DNA from: Anseranas semipalmata
Lineage: Eukaryota; Chordata; Aves; Anseriformes; Anseranatidae
Direction: 5' to 3'
NCBI GenBank assembly: GCA_013399115.1
Contig: VXAA01000170.1
Location: 259,211 to 323,210 of the forward strand
DNA: 64,000 bases
Below the pieces are notes generated by a model. The model worked only from the letters and a program-made list of their open reading frames with translations, ran no database searches and was not told the origin of the DNA. How positions within the stretch are numbered: the first letter of the stretch is position 1; every line of letters starts with the position of its first letter. Shown here piece after piece: positions 45,719 through 58,104 of the stretch. The translations under genes were made by a program, and so were the position numbers.

Positions 45719-46701
45719 TACTTACATTCAGAAAAGTATTTTTCTCCATAAGAGTCCCTGATATCTAGAGTCAATCTGTTCCAAAGTTGAGAGGTCTCTC
45801 TCCATATCTGAATTAACTATTCCTGAGTTAAAGAAACTGTGCTCAGCAGTGCTTACTTTCACTCCAAAATGCTGAATCTCTATCCTAGAAGAAAAAAAAC
45901 ACAATAACCATCCTTGAACACCCAATAATAGTATAACCACTAAACATATAAGTTGAAAGTCTGTCCCATAAATTAATATTTGAGAGTTTGATTCTTGTCT
46001 TCAAATGTCAGAATAATTTTATGAGATGTTTAAATTAGCTTCATAATGCTGTACCTGTCACTGTAAAAGCACAGGAGGCAATTAACTCTGAGAAACAAAG
46101 CAGTGTCAGGTAGATTCACAGCTTTTCTGTGTGGTCTTTTTTGGACTGGCACAAAGGATGTGACAGCCACCTCCATCTGAACCATGTATTATCAAACTAA
46201 AACTTTGACCATTTCAACTACTCTTGCATTTCAGCTTCCAGCAGAAGCAGATTATTAAAGTACTTGGGAAAAAGTAAAAGTGAGCAAAAATTTTCAATTG
46301 TATTTGAACTTTATTCTGCAATTTATGGTGAAATGGCTATGGTTAAATGGTTAAGTGTTAGTGCAATAAAGGTCAGCGTGCTTTCTGGTAGCATGGTTTC
46401 CTCTATGTAGTTTGAGTTGCAGTGCAACTACTTCAGAATGAAAATGGCCTCTCTGTCCTGTCAGACAGCTTCAGAGACCCAGGCATCTGGGTTCCAAAGC
46501 ATGCAAAAAAATGGACCATGTGTACATTAGCCTTTAGTTTTTATTATATTACCTTGGGGCATATGCTTTCTTTATATAAGCATTCATAGTTGTTTGCAAC
46601 CAGCTTTCCTAGACCTTGTGAAGACTGGGCCCATGAGCCATGCCTCAGGCATCCCATGGCAATGCAACACAACTAGCTTCAGTGAAGGCTGCTCAGCTTA
46701 A

Positions 46702-46872
46702 TTTTCTGAAGTACCTTTGATAATCCCATTGCTGCTTGAAATCACCCAGCTCAAATTGCTGTGGAACATTAGAGCAAAATAAATTGGTTGTAAATTGGTA
46801 ACAGAGGAGATTAATAGTAGTTTGGCATAGGTCCTTCGTAATTACATTGTGAGCATACAGAGCTGTTTTAAC
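46702..46872 (-). pseudogene. Probable SDR9C pseudogene exon 3 relic
   Basis: Located between exons 2 and 4, after a GTGCAG acceptor, and 171 nt long (164 in DHRS9). Pieces in shifting frames resemble the exon 3 signature: L-K-Q-L at the start, V-I-T-K-D-L-C-Q-T-T for the V-x-I-E-P-G-x-F-x-T strand, and K-Q-Q-W-D-Y-Q-R-Y-F-R-K for the K-x-Q-Y-G-E-x-Y-F-x-K end. The expected frame meets TAA at 46842-46844, and the donor site is lost. The match is by eye and moderate. Confidence 0.5.
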
Positions 46873-48208
46873 CTGCACTCATTCTGGAGAAGGTTCATGT
46901 AGGTATTTTTTGGTATCATTATTGTGTAGAGAAATAACGTGTAAGGGACATAAACCAGTTATAAAACTCTGTTAAATGGGAGGAAAGAATACTCTGTTAC
47001 TGAAACCATGTGAAGATCTAAGGCTTTCTCCTCACCACTGTTCTGCAAAAATACTAGCATTAAATTTAATGGTACCGAGGGTCTTGGACCAATAGTAGGG
47101 GAAAGGGCACAAATGCATTTAGCAGTGCATGTGGTGAGACAAAAGCTAATTTTCCCCAGTTGCTGCATGGGCATATTTAGTGAATTAATAGACTTTAGGG
47201 TGGAGAACGTAATAATGTCGTGATAAGACAGTAGCAGGCCAAGTGCAAAGTGACTGTTTATGTTTATATCAGACTTGGAATGAACTCCCCAGTCAGAAAG
47301 CTGAAAAATGAAGCCAGAGCGATTGGGTTATTTTTGGGTTGTCTTCAGAACTGATTTGACAGGGACAATCCATCTGCAGAAGTGGAGGAAGTACAGAAAA
47401 CCATCACTGAGCATAAAAAGAGCATAAAAAGACAACTCAGGGCCTTTAGGGTAGTACCAGCAGGAAAGGATGGACATTGAAGACTGCAGTGTCTGAGAAT
47501 CAGACCCCTGCTGTGGAGTCAAATGTCTTCTCCAAGGCACCTGGAATTGCCAGATGGGATACCCCTGATGCCCCTGTGCTTTGATTGTGGAATCTGAAGA
47601 GCCTGCAGAAAGGTCTTGCAGACCTCAGCAGCTTGAAAGAGCTCAGGGATCTGAGAGTGCTATCAGAACCACAACACCAGGCTGCTAATAGTTACCGTGA
47701 TTGTATGCTACTAAATTTATTTTAAAAAAGGAATTCAGGCTCCAGTGAGAGATATGTGCATGTACAATTTTGTAATCCTTATGCAGCAAATGCAACATGT
47801 CTAAGGTCCTCATGCTTCATTTACACGTATCTGGTAATTTAGTATATACCAAGCAGCATGTAAACACTAAGTACAACTTGTCCAGGAAAAGTGGACAAAC
47901 ACTCAGAGTGTTTGACCAGGCTATACTGTTGATTTACTTGTGCAGTGGATTCATGTGATCCATAGCATAGCTGTTTGCTAGCCATTTGTACAGATTAGGC
48001 AAATGTTTGCCAGTGCAGTTTCTTGATTGCTCTGTTCATAGCACTGGAGACTGAAATCCCAAACAAGTGACCAACACCCTTTTCTTTTCCTTTCCCCCTT
48101 TAGGCAAGATTTCTAGAGAGAAAATGGAAGAGGCAAGCATACAGTCATGCTTCCTTAGCACATTTTGAATCCATTCTTGGATTCATGCATATATTTCTAA
48201 CTACTCAC

Positions 48209-48466
48209 TGTAAGATGTCAGAGAAAGCTTCCATGCGCCATTTGGACAGGCTGTAGCCACCCCTTACAAATGCCATGAGGCCTTTGGCGTTCATTAGATT
48301 GACTACTGTTCCCTCAGCTTTTTTCAGAAGTGGTAGAAGCCTGAGCGTGATTTCAATCAATCCTAGTAGATTAATGTCCAACACTGAGTGGAAGTCATCA
48401 ATCCTCAGCCAGTCAGTGGATGCCACAGGTGTTGTTCCCTCAGCATTGCTCACCAAGCCAAAAAGC
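48209..48466 (-). pseudogene. SDR9C pseudogene exon 2
   Basis: It aligns end to end with DHRS9 exon 2: (F-G-L-V)-S-N-A-E, S-T-D-W-L, L-L-G-L-I, L-L-P-L-L-K-K-A-E-G, G-G-Y-S-L-S-K and E-A-F-S-D. It is one base short at the 5' edge, which puts it out of phase with exon 1. The donor CA|GTGAGT is still good. Confidence 0.9.
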
Positions 48467-50081
48467 CTTAGGAGGATTACAAAATAATTTATTTCTGTAT
48501 GTGGCAATATCTTACCTTAGCGTTTTGTATGTAGTATTGGGAGCCAAGCACATGCTCTGCAAAAACTTCAGTGAGATGAATACAGCTGTCTGGAGCCTGC
48601 TTGTAAGTTTCTAGATCTACTCTGTACACTTGGCAAAATTTGCTGATGGTCTTAGGCAGTGACTCTAAAAGAATATGGGTAAAGTATTAAAGGAAAACTA
48701 TTTCAGTTGGAGATATGGGCCACCATACTGGGCTTTATTACCCACTCAAGTATGTGGGCTCCTAATGTGCACTTATTTTCTTGTGAAAACCAAAGAGCCT
48801 AGGTAAAAGTGGAAAGACTGATTTTCCTGGGTTGGGGTCTAAAGGTCTAAACTAAACATGCAGAATTAGTCAATGCTTCTAAAAATATTAGCTTAACCCT
48901 GTGTATTGATAATAACTGCTTTACTACTTTATAAATTACTTGAGGAGCTTTAGATAAATAGTGCCGCTTCTAAGAGGACAGCCTGTGCCTGGAAGGAGAG
49001 GCCGAAGGTTCAGCGCTCAGCCTCTCTGAAGAGTTTCTCAGGAGGAGGTGACAACATTAGCAGTGGTTACCAAACCAGGAGCGTGCCACTTCCCACAGCC
49101 TGGAAGCAGGGGCCTGCGGAGGGTCAGCCGCTCTAAGGAGGTAAGCTCTAATAATTATTTTGTCCTTGCCCTCATTTATTGCATTCGAGGATGGTCCTGA
49201 ATGTTGCATGATGAAGGGAGAAAGTCCTCCTGGTAGAAGATACTGTGTTTTGCTGTTTTAGCCACTTAATTAATTAATAATGCTATTGAATATTTGCTAT
49301 AATTGTGGTACAGCTGGTAGTAGCAGTGCTGTGACACCCTTTGGCTGTCCGTAACAGTGTCTGGTCTGAGCTGTCGGCACTGAGAAGGAAACACTTGTAT
49401 TGTCACAGATGAATATATTTACCATGCAGATCTTTTATCACCCTGTGCCAAAAACAGAACTTATGCCATGTTTTTTAACTCTAGTGATGGGTATCCAGGG
49501 ACAAACTCTTTCTCTTTGTTCTAGACAAGTGCTCAGAGATGTGTGACAGCAGTATTAAGAGCTACCTGTCTAACAACTCTAAGAAAACTGGCTGAAACGG
49601 CAAGCATTTAGATGTTACAGTCAGTGCAATTGTTATTGTGTGCACTACAAAAATCAGACTCATTCAGCCATGCAAAAACACTCTTCTGCTTACTTCAGGA
49701 GGGGCGAAGGAGGCCTGTACCAGCTGTTTTTAATTGGGTGGGCTGGCTTTATTGCCAAGAAAGTTCATTCTGGTACTAGTTAGCACCCTTACCCTGCTGA
49801 GATTCTTCAACTGCACCAAAAAGAGTCTGAAAAATACACCAGGGAATGTTCTGGTTTGAATAACTAGATTTTTAGGCACCCTGTTGGCTAAAGTGTGGGT
49901 AAGCCCAGAAGTGTTGCTGAAGAGAATCTTTTTGAACTGAGAAGGGACAGAACTGAAGAGTGAATGTGTTTCATCAGTAAGAGGAAAAACTCTGGGGATA
50001 GCAGAGAGGCTCCAGAACTCTTAGCTAGACCAGGTTTGGTTATACTGAATCATTTTTCTGGGAACTGACCATGCCACTTAG

Positions 50082-50396
50082 CCTTGCCAGCAGTTTCCTC
50101 CATCGCAAACACCACAGCCCTCGTGATGCTGCTGGGGTCAGCCAAGTCCAGGTTCTCTGTCTTCAGGGAGAGTGAGGAGCAGGACCGTAGCTCTTGGCCT
50201 CCTTTTTCTGTGACACATGCAGCAATGACACAGAATTCCCTTTTGTCAAGCCACTTAGCCAGTGCATTTCCAAGTCTGGTGTCACAGCCTGTTATGAAAA
50301 CATACTTTCCACTCAGGTTTCTTACCCTGCAACTGTCTCTGAGCCAGTAAATGACAAGAGAAAGTATGGAAGCCAAAATTGCTATGCGCAGTGAGT
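50082..50396 (-). pseudogene. SDR9C pseudogene exon 1
   Basis: A good acceptor (CTCTCACTTTCAG) precedes it, as in DHRS9. The frame runs through a hydrophobic anchor (L-A-S-I-L-S-L-V-I-Y-W-L) and the Rossmann start N-L-S-G-K-Y-V-F-I-T-G-C-D. From N-L-S-G-K it aligns with DHRS9 exon 1 without gaps for 80 residues. No in-frame ATG exists; ATA sits where the start is expected. The homologous donor reads AAGG|CTAAGT. Confidence 0.85.
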
Positions 50397-53300
50397 CTGA
50401 AAGTGAGAGCTGTTAGCAAGTGAGTTAGTGATCTGGAAGTGCAATGAAGTAAACATGCTCTGCCAATCCCCCAACTTGCTTAGACCAAGTTCCCGTAAGG
50501 GGCTTTGTTTCTGGTTGCAACCCTTCCTGCTCTTAAGTTAGAGGAGACAGGGGTAGGAGCTTTGGTACAATGTGATTGTAAGCCATGAATAATACATGCC
50601 TTGGCAAAACCTTCTCCTGACCTCCTTTTCAACAGTTTTCCACTGTTTTCAAGTTTTACTTGACAATCTTCCTAGTCAGCCCCAGCCTCTCAGGATGTTT
50701 CAGACTGAAAGGAATGACTGCATCAGTTCTCACAGTAGTGTCTGGTGGTGGCTCTTCTTTTGTGAACACTGGCAATTATTTGTGCTAATACTGGAAAGAC
50801 AGGAATTCTTTTGGGAAGAAGGACAATTCTCTTTGACTGTCTGTATGATGCCACCCAGTCTGCTCTTCTAATCTGTAGCATGGAAGCAGAGTGAGCCTGA
50901 GAATAATCAGAAAAGCCTAAGCTGTAGTGGTGGGTCTGCTGACTAATTTGTTCTGTGATTTGTGTTGTGTGACGATGAGCCATTTGCTCTCCACTCCTTT
51001 GACAAGAGAGACTTTGCAACAGTCTCTAAGCCTCCTGTCTCCTTCCTCATTCCCTGTCTTAACACTGGTACAAAGTGAAGTAGAATATATTACATGGGAA
51101 CTATGTTTGCATAAATAAATGGGGAAATGCATGGAGATGCTGCCCTCAAAAAAGCACTGAGGGAACAAAAGGTTTCCTAACCCAGGTGAGGAGGATACTG
51201 TTTACTTATTACAGAGAGTTTTGATAAGTGTAGAATATAGTTGTTGCCATTTGAAAATCTTCATGATTGATTACTGTCTTTGTATTTTTGCTTTGTGCAA
51301 GACTTAAACCAAAATAATTCATTAAAGCCCATGTTTATGGGAAGGCTTGTCAGCATTTTGCATCCTGGTAAAGAGAAACTTTTTTACAGGTGCTGAGCAG
51401 TCACTTAGGCTCTAGTTGCCTGCATATGTGTCCAGGTACAGACATGTGACTGTATTCAAAGAATGAATTGATACATTAAAACAAAGGAATTGATTATTAT
51501 TTTTAAATCCTGGAAGTACTCAGAGAGGAAAGGGTCTTGTTTTAAGTTCTTCTGTAACTCACAGCTGTCTGAAATTAACCATTCATTTGGCTGATTTTTG
51601 TGTGACATCTTTCCTACCTTAAGACATGAATGGTAAAGGAAGCTCAGTGTGTTATGTCTGGTTGCTAGAGTCCTTCTGGTGTTCTTGTTCCTACTGAGTT
51701 AGTGGAGTGATTTGGATTTATTTTGATTTTAAATTTCGCCATCCTCTAATGAAGTAGGAGTGGACAGAGTTTCAGAACCTGATAGTGAATGAATGTTGGA
51801 CTCATTAAATAATGACATCAATCACATAGCTGATACATGACCAGTGGCAACATTCATTGCCACTTAATGATGTTATTTGAAATAGTTGGATGCCCCTGTA
51901 GCCATGTATATGGACCTCTGAGCTACTGGTTAACTCCCTCTGATATGAAAACGTTAAGCAAATATATACAGATAAGAGTTTGCTTCTTCTTCCACTGCAG
52001 TCTACAGGAAGGCTCTCACTAAAGTTTTTGGGTGTTAGATTGGTCTCTGGGCTGCACTGGTTATTTTAGCAGCCCATCTCCCTGGTGTGTCAAGGCTGAC
52101 ATAATTGGCCCTCTAGTTCAGGTACTTCACCTGGGTACTTGGCTTTTTTGCTGTGAATGTCCCTGTAAAATCTGACAAGAATTGCAGTGCTCCTGAATGT
52201 GTGCACTTTGGAATCATCTTTGTAATGTTTCACTGAGTTGGTGACATTTATTTTGTGAGAGGACTTACAGAGCGTGCTCTGACAAAGCACCATTAAAACA
52301 GTGTGAAAGAGCTCAGGCTAATTCAGGCTTCGGTGCTGTAAAATGACGTCTGAAAACAGGATGTAGCAGTATCTGATCATAGACACCCCCAGCGCATTTG
52401 CAACGATGTGCCAGGCGATGACATGTCCTTCGACTGCTGATTTGGAATTGGAGCCGAGCTAGATACAGAGAGAGAAGTTGCTACCAGCAGACTCTTGTAA
52501 CCCCACGCCAACAAATCAAGCAGCTACCTGTGATGTATCATTTTAGGACTTAATTCACCTTTTTCCCTATACAAAATAAAACAAACTAATTAGAGATCAG
52601 GGAAAAAAAATAATCTAATTGGAAACAGGAGCTGTGAATCACATCTTCCTTGGCTGTGCTACGAATGGGAAATGGTGGGCAGTGAGCTTGCGCTACTGAA
52701 AAGTAGGTTCAGTGTGCAGCAGGGCTCTGTGGAGAAGTCTGGCCAGGCTGCACACTTGACTCCTCTATGAGAAAGTCCTCGGACTGCTCTGGGTAGCATC
52801 AGTGCCTGAGTTTCACTAGCAATAATTGGCGCAGAAAAGCTGTAAGGCCTGGGGCTCTAGGGGCAGTGGCTGAGAGGGCAGTGCTGTGTGTGGAGCCTCC
52901 GCTGCTCATCCCTCCCCATCAGCCCTGGGCTGCATCCGTAGCCTGCAGTCCCTAACCCGCCAATTCTCCACAAGCATCCAGTGCTCCCTCTCCAACAGCA
53001 TGTGGACATTCGGTGCTGAGCACCATGGAGGGCTTTTCTCTGCTGGAGCCCTTTTTTAGTATTTATTCTGCTAGATGTTGTCATATCTGCTGAAAGGAGT
53101 CTGGGGTCAGAATCAGAAATAGTTTCTGTTAAAATTTTCCTCCAAGAAAATTGTCTATTTCTGTGAATGTTCAATGCTGCACAAAATAGTTCTTGTTTGA
53201 TAATTGTGGAACACTAAAAAGCCACTTCTCTGCCAGGGGCATATCAATTTTGAAATAGCTGCCTGCAGTGGCAAAGAGTGTGTTTCCAGGGAAAATGTCA

Positions 53301-56300
53301 GCTTGATATTTCAAGTTTTGATATATTTCCAGAAATATTGAATTCTGATTACTAGTGTAGCCAGTAAATAGCTAAAGGCAAATTCTACCTTCCATTAAAA
53401 TGCTGATATTTGCCTGGCAAATTGAGAACTCTTGGGATAGAGCTTGGCTTCTTGCGCACACACAAGTGCCATTATAAAAGCAATTGATTTTAAAGAAAAG
53501 CAGTGTGACTACACTGAGAACCCTTCAATATCCTTAGATGACTGCAAAATACTTTGCTTCTCTGCAGTATAGGAAGCTGAAGCACATAGACCCTGCTGAA
53601 GGGGGGTGTTACTCTTTTACTTCCACAGCAAGCGTGCTTTGGCAGTTGTGCCAGAGAACTGCAGGCCAGGTGAGGTTTGGGGTCTGGATACACCTTGGAT
53701 TCCTTCATCTGCCACAGCGGATCCAAAACCTGCAGAAGTCAGCGCCCTGCTATGGCGCAGTGTGGCCTGCCAGGCACGCTGGGGAAGAGCTGGCAAGGGG
53801 AAGTGTAGGGCCTCCATTCTTCAGAACCAGCACTCGTGTAACCCTCAGGGGAAGGTTTAGATTTGTCAGGCAGTGCTCTGACAGGTCACCCAGCAGCTCT
53901 CCAGATACTGCGAACTACAAACTTTAATAATCAGTCACCCTGCTGGTGCTACAAAACCCCTGGTTTTCAATTAACAAACTGAACAAGTAAGCAGGCACAA
54001 ACACATCACGTCTCCTACTCTTATGTGAGCTATTCCTGTACACGCAGGGCTTTGCACTTCTGTTTCATGGGAAAGGGGTGCTTTTTTGTTGGCTTTGTAA
54101 AGAGGACAGTGTGATAGTTCAGTTCAGTGGTTGGCAGATAGCTTAAGATCTTCCTTAATCTGTCATCTTAAAAGAAATACATATCCAAACTCTCCTCCTC
54201 AGTGTTTTGCACAGCGGTGAAGTCAGTCCATGAAAATGAGGGCTGATTTCTCAGCATGACTGTCTTTCCTTGTACTGTTTTCAGTTCAGGGTTTTTATCA
54301 CATCACTGGTAAAAAACACAGGGAAAATAAAGCCCTGTAAACTCTTAGGTGACTGAACCAGTCATTCAAAATAAAGGAGTCGAGAAAGATTCCAGATGTT
54401 CTGAAGAACATTACTGAGTTAGCATTTTATTCAGCACTGGTAGGTGCTTAGATAAGCAATAATTGATTAAAATCCTTCCTAGAAAGGAAGAGACCACATG
54501 TTCTCTCATCTGTGCACTCAAAACCAAGTGCTTAATTTGTTCTCTTAGCCACTCTGCAGATACATATAATGGGTACTGCTCACTGTAATGTTAGACATGA
54601 GTCCTGTTCTTGCACTGGTACTCACATTCTGGGGAGACATCTGCAATTTCACTGTGTACCTCCAGGTGCTCACGAGTTGCCTTCGCCAGTTATTTCCAGT
54701 GTCAGAACATAAAAACTGTTCGAGACAAACTCATAAGCTTGTGCACCAACACCTGCATGGTGGTAGTTTTCAGAAAAAACCCTCTGTAAATTCTGTGTGA
54801 TGGTTTCATGTTGGCTGACAAGCACAGTCCTTCTCCTTGCTGTTGATAATGACTTGTGCTGTGATGCTTCTATCTTAGGGACTTACTTGGTATTAATCCT
54901 CCATAATAAGCTCCATCCCTGCCTATCCTACCCTTGTTGTATAAGCTTTGCTGGTTATATATAGTCATCTACAGTCAAGACTCATTAGGGAGAACTAACC
55001 TACTCAGCTGGGAAGGACTGATCTGTGCATTGTGTTGAAACCAGGAGGAATCTTTCCATTGATTTAACTGGGCTTGGTTCAGATCTCCATCTCTACACAT
55101 GAATGAGTTGTTATTGGTAGGATTTGGTGTTTTGGGGACGAAGATTGAGGAAGATACATGCTTGTGTTTGACAACTCTCAGGGACAAAATTATTTGTTCT
55201 AGTATGGGGGCAGCTTTATGATACTTGAAACAAATAAATTGCCTGAGTAAATAAGCAGTGTTTTTCAAAGAAAAGTTTGAATTCTACCAACTGTACAAAT
55301 AAAAGCTCTACAGTTTGCATGAAAAAAAAGACTCTTAACATATGGCTGCTGGGTAGCTTGTTTGCTACCTGGCCCAGAGTCTGCTGGGCACTTCTGATTC
55401 AGCTGCTCTTGTCTGAACATGCAAGCAGAGCTCCTTTCCCCCACTCTTAATGCCTCCCCCTTAGTGCTGCGTGGTCCCCACTCCTGGATGCTGCAGGAAG
55501 CGAGCGGGCTTGTACAGAGACCCTTCTCAATGGTAGAGTGAATGAATAAGCTTTTTGTGAAAATTGACCTGAAACTAACAGAATGAGAAGAAAATTAAAA
55601 CTGGGGAATCCAGGCAAGGTGGTAGGATGGAGCTGGAAGTGATCTGGCCCTGTGCAGATGACCAGCCTGTGGCAATCACAGCCTGCCCCAGGCTGGCTGG
55701 GGACCCCTGCCAGGAGCTGTAGACATGGTTTGTCCTCTGCTTGGTGGGCAGCTCTTCCTTCCCCCTCTGGTTCCTCTGCCTAGTCCTGTCTGACCTGATT
55801 CAAATGACAGGCTCTGCTGTGTGGTTGAAATGACCACAGAACAGCCTGCTACTAGCAGGCAAAGCCTGTTGCAGACAAACATTTCTCTAGCAGTGTCAGG
55901 CCAGAATTCGTGCTGTTGTAGGCAGCAGTCCTCTGCCACACAAATATAGGAGGGAAATTTTAAAAGGAGTTTCTCTACGCTGATTTAGGCTCAGTATTCT
56001 GCTTTCGAACTGCAGAAAATATTTTAAGAAAGCTGCATAGATCCTGCTTAGCATCTTGGAAAACATTGAAGTGGAGAATTTTTCCAGAAAGTTCCCTTTC
56101 TCACAGAGGGTCCTCTGACTTGCTCAGAACACATCATGTGAGGGAACGTAATGGAGGAGAAACTACATGTGCAAAATGTGAGCTCTGTGTGTAGCTTTCT
56201 GTTACAGAGCTTGGCATAAGTCAGTCTTTCATCTTCAGAAAGCAGCACTTTAGTGGTTGATCTCCCATTGACTCCATTCCTTAATGAAATCCCTGACTCC

Positions 56301-58098
56301 TAGAAAGGATGTGGAAAAATGACCCTGCTTGAAGCATAGCACTGAGGAAGGAAATGAGATTCTGAAGTGAAAAAACAAGAAGCTAGCATTAGTCCTGCAG
56401 GACAAATGGAAGTTTTAAGTGCATCTTTGCGTACTGGCTCTAACAAGATGACTGAAACCGGGTCCTGTGGGTGCAGTCCATGAGGACATTCTGGTCTTGT
56501 GTAAGTCAGGGGCCTTCTGAGCAAGGCTTCTATTCCCTAAAAACATGTGTCTTAATATTCACCTGACTTGCACAGTCTTGTGAGCAGGACAGGATTTTAT
56601 AGCCATAGCAGAGCACACTGTGATCTTCTAATTTCCAGCACTCACTGGCTTTTGTTGTTGGCATCCGAGTAAATGGGGTGTCTGGTTCCAGGAGAGGACA
56701 TACCGCCAGGATCTGGCCCTTCGTATGATGAAAAGTGTCTTAGCAATACATTGAGCAGCTGATATTTTTCCTGCATTGCTAATTTAAATAATATATTTAC
56801 AGCTAGTGTGCCTTGTCCCAATTTTTTTTGAACTTTTCTTTAACCACTGCAGTGCTAGGGTCTTGCAGCAGCTGATAGTAGACCTGTGGTCTGACAGGGG
56901 CTGACATAAGCCAGCCAAACTTCAATTTCTAAAGATATAGATCGAAGCAAGTGCTGCTATTTTATACTTTCTTTGTTTTCTTTCCTTAATCACTTTCAGT
57001 TGAGTAATCTTGGTGGAAAAAAATGCTTTAACTTCTAGAGAAAGAATGAGACTCCGTGTGAGGTGGCACCAGAGCAATCTGCTAAGTTCGGAGGACACCA
57101 TTCACATCACTAGGGCCTCATGCTGCCTGTTCTGCAGGAGCCAAGAATTTCAGTGACAGAGATGGACGGAGCTCTTACCTCAAAAGCTAACAGCTCATGC
57201 AGAGTGGGACAGGGAAGCCGCTAGCTCACCAGACAGCTATAGGGCAGCCTTCGGCTTATGTGTTAAATGAAGAGAACTTGTTTTTCTATCACTTTTCTTG
57301 ACAGAAAACTATTTTTAAAATAAAACCCACAACAGCAATGCCATCAATACCTCAGTGAGAGTAGCTAGTTCAAAGGTATTCAGTTCAAACCTGCTCTGGA
57401 AAGAATGACTTTTTCAGATAACTGAGATCTAAACAAAGTGACCACGCTAATGCCTAAGCATAAGCTGCACTGAGAAAAGTAAAAAAACAAAAGCGTTTTG
57501 CATGCTTCAAAGAAACTAAATTAAAAACCAACAATATTTGGGTAGCCTCTTGGTAACTTGATCTTTAGCCTGGTCATGTCACAGCAAGTTCACCAGGGTG
57601 GGGAAAACATTTCTTTTTATTGCTGGCCAGTTTCCATGGCAGTGGGAAATGACTTCCTCAGCAATGTGCAGCTGCAGGCATGAGGTGAGGTCTCTGCGCC
57701 TCTCGGCTGCTTTGTCATGATGAATTCCAGCAGCGCCAGATTGTAGCAGGCACTTGTGTCAGGAACTGAACAAGAGAAGAGCCAGTCTGCACCTCACAAA
57801 ACGCAGGGCTATTATTTTTATGCCAAAAAATAACTTCCAGACCTGAAGTCTTGCAAGCTCAGAGTTAATAAATAAATAAAAAAAACACATAGCTCTTCAG
57901 TTTTGCAGGTATTGGGCCCCTGTAGCTGGATCCACTGTCTACTTTTGTAGACAGATCCTTTACAACACAGGGGTAGAGCTGGACTTTAGAGATCCTCAGG
58001 ATTTAGCATGCTTACCAGGAAAATGCCTCACCCAAGCCTTACAAAGTCCCGTGAATGGGACATGGCATGAACTGCAACCATCTGAATAGTTCAGGCAC
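50397..58098. other. Intergenic, SDR pseudogene to DHRS9 3' end
   Basis: About 7.7 kb without a gene I can support. Local GC-rich patches occur near 52.85-53.05, 53.64-53.86 and 55.65-55.80 kb. The longest open frame (53538-53927, plus strand, 129 codons) has no recognisable domain and no splice context. I see no transposon, tRNA or rRNA here. Confidence 0.6.
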
Positions 58099-58104
58099 TT
58101 TATT
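58099..58104 (-). terminator. DHRS9: Candidate poly(A) signal, DHRS9
   Basis: AATAAA on the minus strand about 560 bases after the DHRS9 stop. A second one at 57616-57621 would give a longer 3' UTR. Neither can be confirmed from sequence alone. Confidence 0.45.

Larger units (their letters stand above)
44634..50396 (-). pseudogene. SDR9C (RDH16/RDH5-like) unprocessed pseudogene
   Basis: A minus-strand short-chain dehydrogenase with the four-exon layout of retinol/hydroxysteroid dehydrogenases: exon 1 50082-50396, exon 2 48209-48466, exon 3 relic 46702-46872, exon 4 44634-44884. Introns are retained, so it arose by gene duplication, not retroposition. Lesions seen: the expected start codon reads ATA (50383-50385); the cofactor loop reads T-G-C-D-T-R-L-G instead of T-G-C-D-x-G-F-G; the exon 1 donor position starts CT instead of GT; exon 2 is 258 nt against 259 in DHRS9, a one-base frame loss; N-N-A-G has become S-N-A-E; the catalytic Ser region N-V-S-S is N-L-M-N; exon 3 has indels and an in-frame stop. 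YxxxK (Y-S-L-S-K) survives. Segments such as V-L-D-I-N-L-L-G-L-I-E-I-T-L and Y-R-A-R-W-D-A-K resemble RDH16/RDH5 more than DHRS9. Confidence 0.85.

Noticed and set aside
47720..47760. Minus-strand L-S-L-E-P-E-F-like string as an alternative SDR exon 3
   Set aside because: Only a few residues match, with no acceptor at the right distance and no matching downstream segment. The 46702-46872 candidate is better.
48275..48487. 70-codon plus-strand open frame over SDR exon 2
   Set aside because: It is the antisense shadow of the pseudogene exon.
50075..50090. A GC-AG donor (AAG|GCTAAG) rescuing the SDR9C exon 1 join
   Set aside because: It would end exon 1 in phase 0, while exon 2 needs two preceding bases plus its first G, so the join gives an early stop.
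50050..50376. SDR9C exon 1 read as an intact gene start
   Set aside because: The open frame begins at TTG, not ATG, and runs past the homologous donor. Cofactor and catalytic motifs are damaged across the locus.
53538..53927. 129-codon plus-strand open frame between the SDR pseudogene and DHRS9
   Set aside because: Sits in a locally GC-rich patch where long chance frames are expected. No domain, signal peptide or splice signals seen, and overlapping frames of similar size exist.
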